Source: M3007 sp046160625 (lineage in GTDB: Bacteria; Bacteroidota; Bacteroidia; Chitinophagales; Saprospiraceae). From it: a stretch of DNA of 64,000 bases. The position numbers and the translations under genes are program-made. The stretch lies in contig JBJXGZ010000014.1 of NCBI GenBank assembly GCA_046160625.1, positions 30,429-94,428 of the forward strand, in the 5' to 3' direction. Shown in pieces: positions 43,086-51,347 of this stretch (the first letter of the stretch is position 1; every line of letters starts with the position of its first letter). The notes under the pieces were generated by a model. It had not been told where the DNA came from, did no database searches, and saw nothing but the letters and a program-made list of their open reading frames with translations.

Positions 43086-45708
43086 ACTTCGTCGCCACAA
43101 ACTTCCGCGCCCCCCAAGCCTTACCCCCAGTCTGTGCGTAAGCAATGTAAATGCCCGCTGGAATTTCCTGTAAATCAATCCTTTCTTCATGTTTCCCAAA
43201 GCCCTTGACCTGTTTTTTAAACACGGTTTTGCCTGATAAATCAACAATGCTGATCTCCGCCATTTGACCCGATCTCAAATGCTCCACTTTCAAAACAGTC
43301 GCCCCGGAGGCCGGGTTTGGTGAAATGCTTAGTATTGGTGCGGTGTAACCATTTGGAGTGAACGTATTGGAGTTTTCGCCCAATTTCAAAGAATCGAGCG
43401 GGAACGAAAGTAGACTTCGTGCAAACGTGCCGGCTATAAGTGTTCGCTGTTCAAGGTTGATTCCAAGGCTGTAAACGGGCACCGTTGGGATGCCCGTTCC
43501 GAGCCGCTCCCAGTGTTGGCCGCCATTGGTAGTGCCATAAACACCACCATCCGTAGCAGCAAAAATTACTGTGTCTTGATGGCCAGGCAGGATGACCAGA
43601 TCGTTTATTGCCAAATTGGGCAAATCACCCACGATGGGCGTCCAAGCTCCACCTTGGTCGTCAGAGCGGTGGATGCGCGGCGTAAAATCATTGCTCTTGT
43701 AACCAGTATGGCTTACAAACACACGATTTTGATCTGATGATGAGGCTTTTACCGATGAAACATAACGCTCTGGAAGCCCTGCTGTAATATTCACCCATGT
43801 TTGGTCGGCTGGGTTTCCGCGCCAAACATTGGCATCTGTTGTGCCCACATAAATCAGATCAGGATCAAGCGAGCTTTCGTTCAGGGTGCTGATGGTATGA
43901 TAACGCGAGCCAAAAATATTGCCATCGGTAAGGTCTTCGCTGATGGGCGTCCAAATGGGCAGGTGTCCGAACCCTTGATACATTCGGTAGGTTCCGGCGT
44001 ACATCACATTCTCATCGTGATTGCTGATAGCGTATTGCATATCCCAATGGCGGCGGTCACTATCGTCAATGCCCTCCGTTGCAGGGTCGAAATTGCCTCC
44101 GGTGGTTGTTCCGTAAATGGAGCCATTTTGAAATTCGTAGTAATAAATATTGGGGTTTAAAGGGTGAAAAACAGCCTGAAACCCATCGCCGCCAAAAACG
44201 GACATCCAGTTTTCAAGGCTTGCAGCATTGCCCTTGCTCGTTCCGTTGTCCTGTGCGCCGCCATAGTAAAACGCTGGCTCGTGCGGATTGTACGCCACGC
44301 GATAGAACTGTGTGGTTGGGATATTCTCTATTTTTTGCCAGGAGTTGGCATTGTCCGTGGAGCGATAGAGCCCCCCGTCGGTTGCGAGCAGGAACGTTTG
44401 AGCGTCGGGGAAGGCTAGGTCATGGTGGTCAGCGTGTACGCCTTGTTGAAATCCTGCAGCCAACTCCCAGCTCTCCCCTCCATCTTGGGAACGCCAGCTT
44501 TCCACCCCCAGGAGCCAGATATCCAATGGATTGTGGGGGTTGATTCGGATTTTCCCAAAATACCAGGCAAAGCTGCTTTGAAAGCCAAAATTCAATCCTT
44601 CACATGGGTTTTCGTTCCAGGTTTCGCCGCCGTCAAATGTTTCAAAAAGCCCTGAAAACCCCAGATTGGTATTGACGTAGGAAGCAACAATGTGGTTGGC
44701 ATTGGAGGGGTCAATGGCAAGACCAATACGGCTTTGTGATCCTTCAGGAAGCCCGCCGCCGAGTTTTGTCCAGGTGTTTCCACCATCAATGGTTTTCCAG
44801 ATTCGGGCGTTTTCTCCACTGATGATGCTCTCCTGATTGTTGCGGATTCGATCCCAGGCGGCAGCATAGAGGGTGTTGGGGTCTGTGGGCGACATTACTA
44901 AATCAATGATGCCTGTTTGGTCAGAGATAAAAAGTTTCTGCTGCCAGGAGCTTCCCCAAGTAGCCGATTTGTATAGCCCCCGATCGCTATTTCGTTCAAA
45001 TGGAAGCCCCATTGCTGCCACATAAAGCACATTTGATTGGAGGGGAGGGATGACAATTTTTGATATTATTCGCTGGCTTTCAAGCCCCAAAGACTGCCAG
45101 GTGTTGCCACCGTCATTACTTACCCACAAGCCGTCCCCGATAAAAGGGTAGCCACTGATATTCGGATCACCTGTTCCAACATAGATCGTTCCATGGCTCG
45201 GGTCGAACACAATCTGTCCGATGGAAAGGAATTTATTATCATCAAAAACAGGCTCCCAAGTTTGGCCGCCATTTTCCGTTCTCCAAACGCCACCCTGGGA
45301 ATAGCCAATGAAAATAATGTCTTTATTGAATGGACTAACGGCGATACAATTGATTCGCGCCCCGATATTCGCTGGGCCTTCAAGCTTCCATGGAGCGGAA
45401 AAACCCTTGTTGCCATCGCGCTGCTTTGCAGCCAACGCGGATTGATGTGCATCTGCCAAAGCATCTGTGTATGTGTGTACATCGGTTTGGAAATCAGGCC
45501 ATTCGCGCAGTGCGAAGAACCACTCAGCAGGGCGGAGATTACTACTGTCCTTCAATTCATTCCCCTCATTTTCAGGGTTTTGCTCCAGTTCTGGAGATTT
45601 ATCTCTTTGAATCTTTTTCAGTAGAAAAAACAAAGCGACGAGCACAATTGCTGCAAGTACGATGAGATTTCGAGCGGGAAAAGGTGCTCGGGTTTGACGT
45701 TGGAACAT
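43084..45708 (-). CDS. type IX-secreted BNR/propeller protein, second copy
   Basis: 874 residues. An N-terminal span (about 13-33) may be an export signal. Many Asp-box repeats (TENGGQTWEP, SNDGGNTWQS, TIDGGNTWTK, TFDGGETWNE, STDNANSWQK, TTNGGQHWER) form beta-propellers as in sialidase/VPS10-like proteins. The final ~85 residues (ISPNPASGATVLKVEHLRSGQ...VFKKQVKGFGKHEER...GIYIAYAQ) are a type IX sorting domain. It is only loosely similar to 22532-25039. Sialidase catalysis is not shown; ligand unknown. Confidence 0.85.
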   Translation of the reverse strand: MFQRQTRAPFPARNLIVLAAIVLVALFFLLKKIQRDKSPELEQNPENEGNELKDSSNLRPAEWFFALREWPDFQTDVHTYTDALADAHQSALAAKQRDGNKGFSAPWKLEGPANIGARINCIAVSPFNKDIIFIGYSQGGVWRTENGGQTWEPVFDDNKFLSIGQIVFDPSHGTIYVGTGDPNISGYPFIGDGLWVSNDGGNTWQSLGLESQRIISKIVIPPLQSNVLYVAAMGLPFERNSDRGLYKSATWGSSWQQKLFISDQTGIIDLVMSPTDPNTLYAAAWDRIRNNQESIISGENARIWKTIDGGNTWTKLGGGLPEGSQSRIGLAIDPSNANHIVASYVNTNLGFSGLFETFDGGETWNENPCEGLNFGFQSSFAWYFGKIRINPHNPLDIWLLGVESWRSQDGGESWELAAGFQQGVHADHHDLAFPDAQTFLLATDGGLYRSTDNANSWQKIENIPTTQFYRVAYNPHEPAFYYGGAQDNGTSKGNAASLENWMSVFGGDGFQAVFHPLNPNIYYYEFQNGSIYGTTTGGNFDPATEGIDDSDRRHWDMQYAISNHDENVMYAGTYRMYQGFGHLPIWTPISEDLTDGNIFGSRYHTISTLNESSLDPDLIYVGTTDANVWRGNPADQTWVNITAGLPERYVSSVKASSSDQNRVFVSHTGYKSNDFTPRIHRSDDQGGAWTPIVGDLPNLAINDLVILPGHQDTVIFAATDGGVYGTTNGGQHWERLGTGIPTVPVYSLGINLEQRTLIAGTFARSLLSFPLDSLKLGENSNTFTPNGYTAPILSISPNPASGATVLKVEHLRSGQMAEISIVDLSGKTVFKKQVKGFGKHEERIDLQEIPAGIYIAYAQTGGKAWGARKFVATK

Positions 45709-45829
45709 AACGGAGAAAAAGCGTTGGTCAGGGCTGCGAAGATACCATCTTTGAAATGCCTTAAACGCTGAAACTTGGGGACTCTGCCGATTTGAGCGGT
45801 TTTATTGAACGTGAGTCCAAGCACCTATT

Positions 45830-45837
45830 TATTTTTG
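45830..45837 (+). promoter_or_regulatory. -7 box with -33 TTG for AlkD-like gene, leaderless type
   Basis: TATTTTTG ends six bases before ATG 45843. A TTG (45805-45807) lies 22 bases upstream, giving a plausible -33/-7 pair. Confidence 0.5.
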
Positions 45838-45842
45838 CCGTA

Positions 45843-46529
45843 ATGCTAACACCAGCCAACTACTACACACTCGTACGCGAAACCTTCCGCACCCACGGCA
45901 ATCCCGACACCGCTCAGGGTCAAATGGCCTATATGCGCAACCAATTTGAGTTTTTTGGGCTAAAAATGCCCCAATGGATGGCTTTAACCAAGGCCATTCA
46001 AGCCCAAAACGGCATTCCCGAAGGAGAAGATTTGAAAAATCTAGTTCGGCTTTGCTTTAAAGACGACCATCGGGAAATGCACTATTTCGGGCTTGAAACA
46101 TTGCAGAAAGTTTTGAAAAAACAGCCTCCCGAATGCATCGACTTTTTAGAAGAACTGATCATTACCCGCTCCTGGTGGGATACGGTGGATTGGGTCAACA
46201 AACTTGTTGGATTGCATTTTCGGAGGTATCCAGAACTGATAAAGCCTACCACAGAGCGATGGATGGCCTTCGATCCCGAAAAAGGTCGGGTCTGGCTGCA
46301 GCGCGTATGCCTTATTTTTCAGCTGACCTACAAGGACAAAACGGACGCTGCGCTGCTTTTTGATTATGTGGAACGAGTGGCTGGCTCAAAAGAGTTTTTC
46401 TTACAAAAAGGGGCTGGTTGGGCATTGCGCCAATACGCCAAAACCAACCCAAAGGCGGTACTTGAGTTTGTTAGGAAAACGAAACTTTCCCCTTTGACTC
46501 GCCGAGAGGCCTTGAAACACATAGGATGA
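45843..46529 (+). CDS. DNA alkylation repair protein (AlkD-like HEAT fold)
   Basis: 228 residues from ATG 45843 (the open frame upstream starts at TTG inside the promoter). Helical repeats and the block ITRSWWDTVDWVNKLVGLHFRRYP match AlkD-type glycosylases, which excise alkylated bases without base flipping; the paired Trp and Asp at that position (RSWWDTVD) are the ones contacting DNA in the family. The C-terminal KGAGWALRQYAKTNP is also typical. Monocistronic. Confidence 0.9.
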   Translation: MLTPANYYTLVRETFRTHGNPDTAQGQMAYMRNQFEFFGLKMPQWMALTKAIQAQNGIPEGEDLKNLVRLCFKDDHREMHYFGLETLQKVLKKQPPECIDFLEELIITRSWWDTVDWVNKLVGLHFRRYPELIKPTTERWMAFDPEKGRVWLQRVCLIFQLTYKDKTDAALLFDYVERVAGSKEFFLQKGAGWALRQYAKTNPKAVLEFVRKTKLSPLTRREALKHIG

Positions 46530-46580
46530 ACTTTTAGGTCGTAAAAAAATTAGGCGAACTTCGGTTTGCCCGACAACACA

Positions 46581-46612
46581 ACGCCCCGCTGAGTGCTGAC
46601 TCGGCGGGGCGT
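46581..46612. terminator. bidirectional hairpin between AlkD-like gene and small peptide gene
   Basis: ACGCCCCGCTGAG and its complement (ACTCGGCGGGGCGT side) form a strong stem with a short loop. It ends both the + strand AlkD-like gene and the minus strand peptide 46643-46732. Confidence 0.75.
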
Positions 46613-46642
46613 TTCTATGTTGTGTGTAGTGAAAAAACCTGG

Positions 46643-46732
46643 TTAGGCGGTCGCTGGGGCTCTTAGTGCATAAATTTTTCGGCCAGCATAAATTGCGGCA
46701 AGCACTAAGGTGTACGTGAAAGTTGCAGTCAT
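46643..46732 (-). CDS. 29-residue hydrophobic peptide with own leader and terminator
   Basis: ATG 46732 encodes MTATFTYTLVLAAIYAGRKIYALRAPATA: an N-terminal hydrophobic segment followed by basic residues, like a small single-span membrane peptide. Its upstream region shares three short blocks with the leader of the peptide at 51023-51118, and an intrinsic terminator follows 31 bases later. Function unknown. Confidence 0.5.
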   Translation of the reverse strand: MTATFTYTLVLAAIYAGRKIYALRAPATA

Positions 46733-46810
46733 GGCTAAGTATTGTCGGTTTAGTGATTAAAAAATAAGAGGCTTTAGAGATCGTCTTTAAAGACCGTTAG
46801 GTAACGCGAA
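46733..46810 (-). promoter_or_regulatory. conserved leader of small peptide 1
   Basis: Blocks CTTCG, CGGT...AAAG..GAT..CTAAA and TTTAATC occur in the same order and near-equal spacing before peptide 51023-51118. This suggests a common 5' untranslated region or regulator. Confidence 0.45.
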
Positions 46811-46924
46811 GTCTTACCCATGCGCTGCCACGTTTTTGAAAAAAAATTTTATAAAATTTCAACCTGTTCATTTTCAAGGACTTGGATCTAAAATTTGTCT
46901 TAAAAAAAGGTTTTTTGATGTCTT

Positions 46925-46942
46925 CTACGAAAAAATTCGTAG
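46925..46942 (+). promoter_or_regulatory. BlaI-type operator 1
   Basis: CTACGAA-AAAA-TTCGTAG is a perfect dyad. Its centre is 30 bp from the second dyad, about three helical turns. Confidence 0.75.
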
Positions 46943-46947
46943 AAAAA

Positions 46948-46980
46948 TTTGCAACTACGAAATAGTTCGTAGAATCTTTG
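46948..46980 (+). promoter_or_regulatory. promoter of blaI-like gene with operator 2 in the spacer
   Basis: TTTG (46948-46951) and AATCTTTG (46973-46980) form a -33/-7 pair with 21 bases between. The spacer is occupied by CTACGAA-ATAG-TTCGTAG (46955-46972), so a bound repressor would block RNA polymerase directly. Confidence 0.7.
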
Positions 46981-47041
46981 CGTTCAAATCACCGCATCCC
47001 CATATACTCAAATCACCAAATACACAAATCACCACTTCAAC

Positions 47042-47464
47042 ATGAACATTGCCAAGCCTACCGATTCCGAACTCGAAATCCTCCATATACTCTGGGAACA
47101 AGGCCCCAGCACTGTACGGACCGTGAACGACCTGCTCAACGAGCGGCGTCGAAGCGGCCAAACATCCTCACGGCTTTCGGCAAAGCCCAAAGAATCGGCT
47201 GGCTACACCACCACGCTGAAACTTATGCAGATCATGTTTGAAAAAGGCCTGGTAACCCGTGTAGAGGAAGGACGCACCCACGCCTACACGGCTTCCATAC
47301 GCGAAAGTGATACGCAAGACCTGCTGCTTCAACAGTTTGTAGACAACGCTTTCCGGGGCAGCACCGCCCGGCTAGTGATGCAAGCCCTCGGCAACCATGA
47401 GGCCAGTACCGAAGAACTCGACGAGATAAAAGCGCTTATCGCCAAAATCGAACAAGGTAAATAG
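47042..47464 (+). CDS. BlaI/MecI/CopY-family repressor
   Basis: 140 residues. A winged-helix repressor that binds dyads such as those 70-120 bases upstream and is cleaved or released via its M56 partner. It shows PTDSELEILHILWEQGPSTVRTVNDLL and GYTTTLKLMQIMFEKGLV. Between them lies RRRSGQTSSRLSAKPKESA, about 16 residues longer than usual at the end of the recognition region. It probably autoregulates itself and the M56 gene downstream (47548), with a short palindrome between. Confidence 0.9.
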   Translation: MNIAKPTDSELEILHILWEQGPSTVRTVNDLLNERRRSGQTSSRLSAKPKESAGYTTTLKLMQIMFEKGLVTRVEEGRTHAYTASIRESDTQDLLLQQFVDNAFRGSTARLVMQALGNHEASTEELDEIKALIAKIEQGK

Positions 47465-47536
47465 GACATTGGACTGTTGGACATTAGACATTTGAAGTAT
47501 ATAGTCTAACGTCCAATAGTCTAATGTCCAATGTCA
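47463..47536. repeat. palindrome between blaI-like and M56 genes
   Basis: GACATTGGACTGTTGGACATTAGAC (47465-47489) pairs with GTCTAACGTCCAATAGTC... (47504-47535). The GACATTGGAC words recur at 38596-38736. It may attenuate the M56 gene within the operon. Confidence 0.82.
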
Positions 47537-47547
47537 AAAACTAAGTT

Positions 47548-49791
47548 ATGATCACAATGCCCGACTCCTTCCTCCGAGCCCTCGGCTGGGCACTCGCTCA
47601 CTCCTTGTGGCAAGGCGCCTTGGCCGCACTGCTGCTTTTAATCATCTTGCCTCGCTTGCAATCGGCCCGGCAACGATATTGGGCAGCTTATGGGGTTTTG
47701 ATGACTGTGCTGTTTGCGGCACTTGGCACTTTTATGTTGAAGTTTGATCCAGGTGCAGCTTTTGTAACTTCTAATATCGCTGGGGAAACATCGGCCCCAA
47801 CACACTTTTTTATTGAAAATCAATTCATTGAAAACACTATTGGCGAATCCTTCTCTGGGTGGTTGGAAGCAAATCACGCCTTGATTGTGGCCATTTGGCT
47901 GATCGGTTTTATGTTTTTCCTGTTGCGATTGGGCGGCGGACTTTGGCAAGTACATCGCCTGCGGACGCGCGGGCTGAACGCGCTGGAGGCCGTTTGGCAA
48001 GATAAACTTAGCGTGCTGGGGAGGCAATTGGGGGTTTCTCAAACAGTCAATCTTTTTGAATCGGCATGGGTACACGCGCCGCTCACGGTTGGTTGGATAA
48101 AACCTGTAATCCTTCTGCCCATAAGTTTTGTGAACCAACTTTCGCCCACCGAAGTAGAAGCGGTGCTGGCACATGAGTTGGCACACATCGCCCGGCGCGA
48201 CTGGGTTTTTAATCTCCTGCAAGCCTTTGTCGAAAGTCTTTTTTATTACCACCCAGCCGTATGGTGGATATCGCAGATCATCCGCCGTGAGCGTGAAAAT
48301 GCTTGCGACGATGCTGCTTTGGCCGCCACCGGCAATCCGCTTGCTTTTGCCCGTGCGCTCGTGCAGGTACAGGAACTGGCCGCTCCTTTACCCGCCCTTT
48401 CGCTCGCCATGAGCGGCAAACGCCGACGCCCGCTATTGGATCGGGTGCGGCGCATCTTAAACCAAGCACCACAACAACAACATCAAGTTATGGAAAAGAT
48501 CACAGCAACTGTCATATTGCTCGCACTGCTCGCTCTGGTGGGCCTGCGGGCCAATTCTGTTCCGTCCATTGAGGCAGCTTTCGCCCAGATTGCGGACATT
48601 CCTGCTGCATTTTTTGGCGGGGAAAACAATGAAGACCAGGTAGTTGGCGATAGTTTGCCAAAACCAAAAAGCACTCGGAAAATTACACGTGAAGACGACG
48701 ATCAACGCGTGGAGGCCGAGTATAAAGATGGCAAATTGACTCGATTGAACATTGATGGGAAGGAAATACCCTCGGCTGAATTCGAAGAGCACGAAGCGCT
48801 TATTGAGGAACTGGCTGAGGACGTAACCCCTCCGACACCCCCATCTGCTCCCTTTATTTATTGGGATGGTTCGGAAGGTCGCGTTTGGACGTTTCCAACT
48901 CCTCCTGAAGCGCCGAGTGCACCCGACGCACCAAATACATTTTGGTTTCGCACACCAGGGTCTACGGCCATTGCACCTAGGCCACCATTGGCTCCACAGC
49001 CTTCCTTAGGCGGAGGCATTAGCATCGTGTCGGATCAGGATGGGGAAGGAAATACCATCATCCGGCTCGACAATAATGGCGAGGACACGGAAGTCGTCGT
49101 CAAAAACGGCGAGTTGTGGATTAATGGTAAAAAATTAGAAAAAGGGGAAGAATTCCTTATTCCTGGGATTCATTTTGGGCAAAATGGTGAGTATTTTTTC
49201 TTTGATGGGGATGAAGGCCACGGTGAAGGCCACGGTGAAGGCCACGGTGAAGGTCATGGAGAAGGGGGTTTTTATTATCGTGGTCAGACCACTCCCGAAG
49301 CAAGAGTAAGGATCAACACTGAAATGCAACGGGCTAAAGAGGAGCACAGAAAAACCATGGAACGACACCAGCGCGACATTGAACGTGAGATGGAATTAGC
49401 CCATAAAGAATTCCAAAAAGACTGGAAGCAGCAAGAGAAAGAATGGGCAAAGGAGCAAAAAAGATGGGAAAAAGAACAGCTCAAATGGGAGCGCGAGCAA
49501 AAAGTCTGGGAAGAAAATCACCAAAAATGGCAAGCCGAGCATCGCGCATTAGAAGCCAAAAACAAAGCTGCTCAAGAATTGCTGAAAAAAGAACTGCTCA
49601 GTGACGGGCTTATCAAAGACAAAAACAATTTTTCGCTAAAGATCAATGCTAAAGAGTTGAAAATCAACAAGAAAAAACAATCGGAAGAATTGCGACTCAA
49701 ATACGAAACGCTCATCAAGAATTCAATGGGCGTGAATCTTGAAGGCGACGACTGGAATTTCAATTTCAACTTTAATGACGATCAGGAATAA
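47548..49791 (+). CDS. M56 family (BlaR1-like) membrane metallopeptidase with unusual tail
   Basis: 747 residues. Four or so N-terminal spans surround the zinc protease motif HELAH in EVEAVLAHELAHIARRDWVFN, followed by RERENACDDAAL. This is the integral membrane protease of the BlaR1/MecR1 class that inactivates a BlaI-type repressor, here the gene 47042-47464. No penicillin-binding sensor domain is present; instead the C-terminus has a His-Gly-Glu-Gly repeat (49216-49263) and a long E/K/W-rich coiled-coil (about 590-690). The signal it senses is unknown. Confidence 0.9.
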   Translation: MITMPDSFLRALGWALAHSLWQGALAALLLLIILPRLQSARQRYWAAYGVLMTVLFAALGTFMLKFDPGAAFVTSNIAGETSAPTHFFIENQFIENTIGESFSGWLEANHALIVAIWLIGFMFFLLRLGGGLWQVHRLRTRGLNALEAVWQDKLSVLGRQLGVSQTVNLFESAWVHAPLTVGWIKPVILLPISFVNQLSPTEVEAVLAHELAHIARRDWVFNLLQAFVESLFYYHPAVWWISQIIRRERENACDDAALAATGNPLAFARALVQVQELAAPLPALSLAMSGKRRRPLLDRVRRILNQAPQQQHQVMEKITATVILLALLALVGLRANSVPSIEAAFAQIADIPAAFFGGENNEDQVVGDSLPKPKSTRKITREDDDQRVEAEYKDGKLTRLNIDGKEIPSAEFEEHEALIEELAEDVTPPTPPSAPFIYWDGSEGRVWTFPTPPEAPSAPDAPNTFWFRTPGSTAIAPRPPLAPQPSLGGGISIVSDQDGEGNTIIRLDNNGEDTEVVVKNGELWINGKKLEKGEEFLIPGIHFGQNGEYFFFDGDEGHGEGHGEGHGEGHGEGGFYYRGQTTPEARVRINTEMQRAKEEHRKTMERHQRDIEREMELAHKEFQKDWKQQEKEWAKEQKRWEKEQLKWEREQKVWEENHQKWQAEHRALEAKNKAAQELLKKELLSDGLIKDKNNFSLKINAKELKINKKKQSEELRLKYETLIKNSMGVNLEGDDWNFNFNFNDDQE
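49216..49263 (+). repeat. 12-bp tandem repeat, four copies, encoding HGEG
   Basis: GGCCACGGTGAA repeats four times (last copy diverged) inside the M56 gene, giving a His-rich stretch that could bind metal. Confidence 0.85.
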
Positions 49792-49800
49792 GTCACTGTA

Positions 49801-49880
49801 ATATTCACGCAACGGCGCAACGACGCAACGTTTTGAAAATCAAGAATAAACGTTGCGCCGTTGCGTCGTTCGGTGAAATA
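49801..49880. repeat. palindrome (CAACGACGCAACG family)
   Basis: TTCACGCAACGGCGCAACGACGCAACGTT and its complement (AACGTTGCGCCGTTGCGTCGTT...) enclose a short loop, between the M56 gene and the convergent polyprenyl synthase gene. Same words at 62450-62521. Confidence 0.85.
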
Positions 49881-49886
49881 ATAACC

Positions 49887-50864
49887 TCAACTCTCCCTTT
49901 CCAGCAAATCCGCCACAACTCCTCTTAAAACCTGCTTGCGCGCATCCGGCACCCCGACGGCTTCCAAATGCTTGAAAGCCTCCTGCTGAAACCGAAATTT
50001 TTCTTGTGCAACCAAGTCAGGAATACCGTTTCGGTCGAAGATGGCCCGTACAGCAGAGATTTTTTCAACGGGCTTTTCCGAGGCTGTTTGCATCCAATTG
50101 CTCAATTCTCGGCAGTCTGAATCAGGCGCAACTTCCAAGGTCTTAAGCACGAGCAGCGTCTTTTTATTTTGCAAAATATCTCCGCCTACCTGCTTGCCAA
50201 ATTTGAGCGGATCGCCATAAGTATCGAGTAAATCATCCTGTATTTGGAAGGCAATTCCCGCCAGTCGTCCGAATTCGTAGAGGTGCTGTGCATCGTCAGC
50301 AGGAGCATTTGCGCAGACGGCTCCCATTTCGAGCGCCGCGCCCAACAACACGGCTGTTTTTAGTTCAATCATTTGGATGTATTCGCGGATGCTAACCTTA
50401 GCACGTGTCTCAAAATTGATATCCATTTGCTGTCCCTCACACACCTCTGTAGCCACTCGGTTGAAAATATTAAGCAACCTCAATACCGTATCGGCATCTC
50501 CGCAACGCGCCAAAAACCGGTAGGCATAAATCAACATCACATCGCCGCTTAGGATGGCAGTGGTGCTATTCCACTTGGTATGCACCGTAGGCTCGTTCCG
50601 GCGCAGTGGCGCTGCGTCCATAATATCATCGTGCATCAACGAGAAATTGTGGAAAAGTTCGACAGCCCAGGCTGCCGGAAGCGCGGCTTCAATGTCATTA
50701 TTAAAGATTTCGTGACCCATTAGCACCAAAGCAGGGCGAAGCCGCTTTCCGCCAAGCGTCAAAATATAGTTGCAAGGCTCGTAAAGCTCAAGCGGCGAAG
50801 TCGGAAACGGGTTTTCTTTTGAAAAGGAAGCAATCAGGTCGAGCAATTTCGGGAAGTTGCGCAT
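49887..50864 (-). CDS. polyprenyl (farnesyl/geranylgeranyl) diphosphate synthase
   Basis: 325 residues from ATG 50864 (an in-frame GTG gives 8 more). It condenses IPP with allylic diphosphates. GGKRLRPALVLMG, first Asp-rich motif LMHDDIMDAAPLRR, second FQIQDDLLDTYGD and QVGGDILQNKKT are clear. Downstream use in quinone, carotenoid or dolichol-like lipids is not determined. Fits with HMG-CoA reductase and fni in the window. Confidence 0.92.
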   Translation of the reverse strand: MRNFPKLLDLIASFSKENPFPTSPLELYEPCNYILTLGGKRLRPALVLMGHEIFNNDIEAALPAAWAVELFHNFSLMHDDIMDAAPLRRNEPTVHTKWNSTTAILSGDVMLIYAYRFLARCGDADTVLRLLNIFNRVATEVCEGQQMDINFETRAKVSIREYIQMIELKTAVLLGAALEMGAVCANAPADDAQHLYEFGRLAGIAFQIQDDLLDTYGDPLKFGKQVGGDILQNKKTLLVLKTLEVAPDSDCRELSNWMQTASEKPVEKISAVRAIFDRNGIPDLVAQEKFRFQQEAFKHLEAVGVPDARKQVLRGVVADLLERES

Positions 50865-50937
50865 AGCGGCGTCTGTTGAATTCGGCACAAACTAAGGAAC
50901 AGGTGAATAATAGGCTCCCGGCAAAAAAAATTTCAAA

Positions 50938-50968
50938 TAAAAAAGGCTGACCGGGGGAGTGGTCAGCC
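50938..50968 (-). terminator. intrinsic terminator after small peptide 2
   Basis: GGCTGACC (50945-50952) and GGTCAGCC (50961-50968) pair with an 8-base loop; six U follow on the minus strand. Confidence 0.8.
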
Positions 50969-51022
50969 TCTCTAATTTTTTGAAGAACCAAATCGGCAAA
51001 GGATTAAAAAGAAGCTACTGTG

Positions 51023-51118
51023 TCAACGACGAGCAGCGAGGGCGGAAAAGTAGCCAACCACTTGCGGATAAAAACGTACGAGCGCAATGGTGGCAACGGC
51101 AGTAAATAATACAAGCAT
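51023..51118 (-). CDS. 31-residue hydrophobic peptide with own leader and terminator
   Basis: ATG 51118 encodes MLVLFTAVATIALVRFYPQVVGYFSALAARR. An N-terminal hydrophobic stretch and basic end suggest a single-span peptide. It resembles peptide 46643-46732 in size, layout and leader blocks. Terminator 50938-50968 follows 50 bases downstream. Function unknown. Confidence 0.5.
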   Translation of the reverse strand: MLVLFTAVATIALVRFYPQVVGYFSALAARR

Positions 51119-51200
51119 AGTGTGTGTGAAGATTAAAGTGAAACGATTTAGTCATCCTTTGCATAACCGAACGATTGTTCTGCGAAGGCGCACGAAGGTA
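51119..51200 (-). promoter_or_regulatory. conserved leader of small peptide 2
   Basis: Shares CTTCG, CGGT..T.AAAG..GA..CTAAA and TTTAATC blocks with the leader at 46733-46810. A TACCTTCG -7-like element precedes it. Confidence 0.45.
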
Positions 51201-51293
51201 GAAACCTGTTGCGGTATACCAAAAAAACACCAAGGAATTTTTTGTTAATTTTACATTGGGAAAAAGAGATACCTCTCAACGGGGTATTCTCCT

Positions 51294-51301
51294 TACTTTT
51301 G
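51294..51301 (+). promoter_or_regulatory. -7 box for cysteine synthase gene
   Basis: TACTTTTG matches the consensus; start codon is 46 bases downstream. The gap also contains the divergent leader of small peptide 2. Confidence 0.55.
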
Positions 51302-51347
51302 CAGCTGATTTCACCAGCAGTTCATCTCTAAAACAAGTCTTTGGCGC

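Noticed and set aside
22532..45708. Calling the two propeller proteins sialidases
   Set aside because: Asp-boxes alone do not show sialidase activity; the catalytic Arg triad and Tyr/Glu pair are not identifiable by eye.
47548..49791. Beta-lactam sensing by the M56 protein
   Set aside because: No penicillin-binding sensor domain; only the protease half matches BlaR1.
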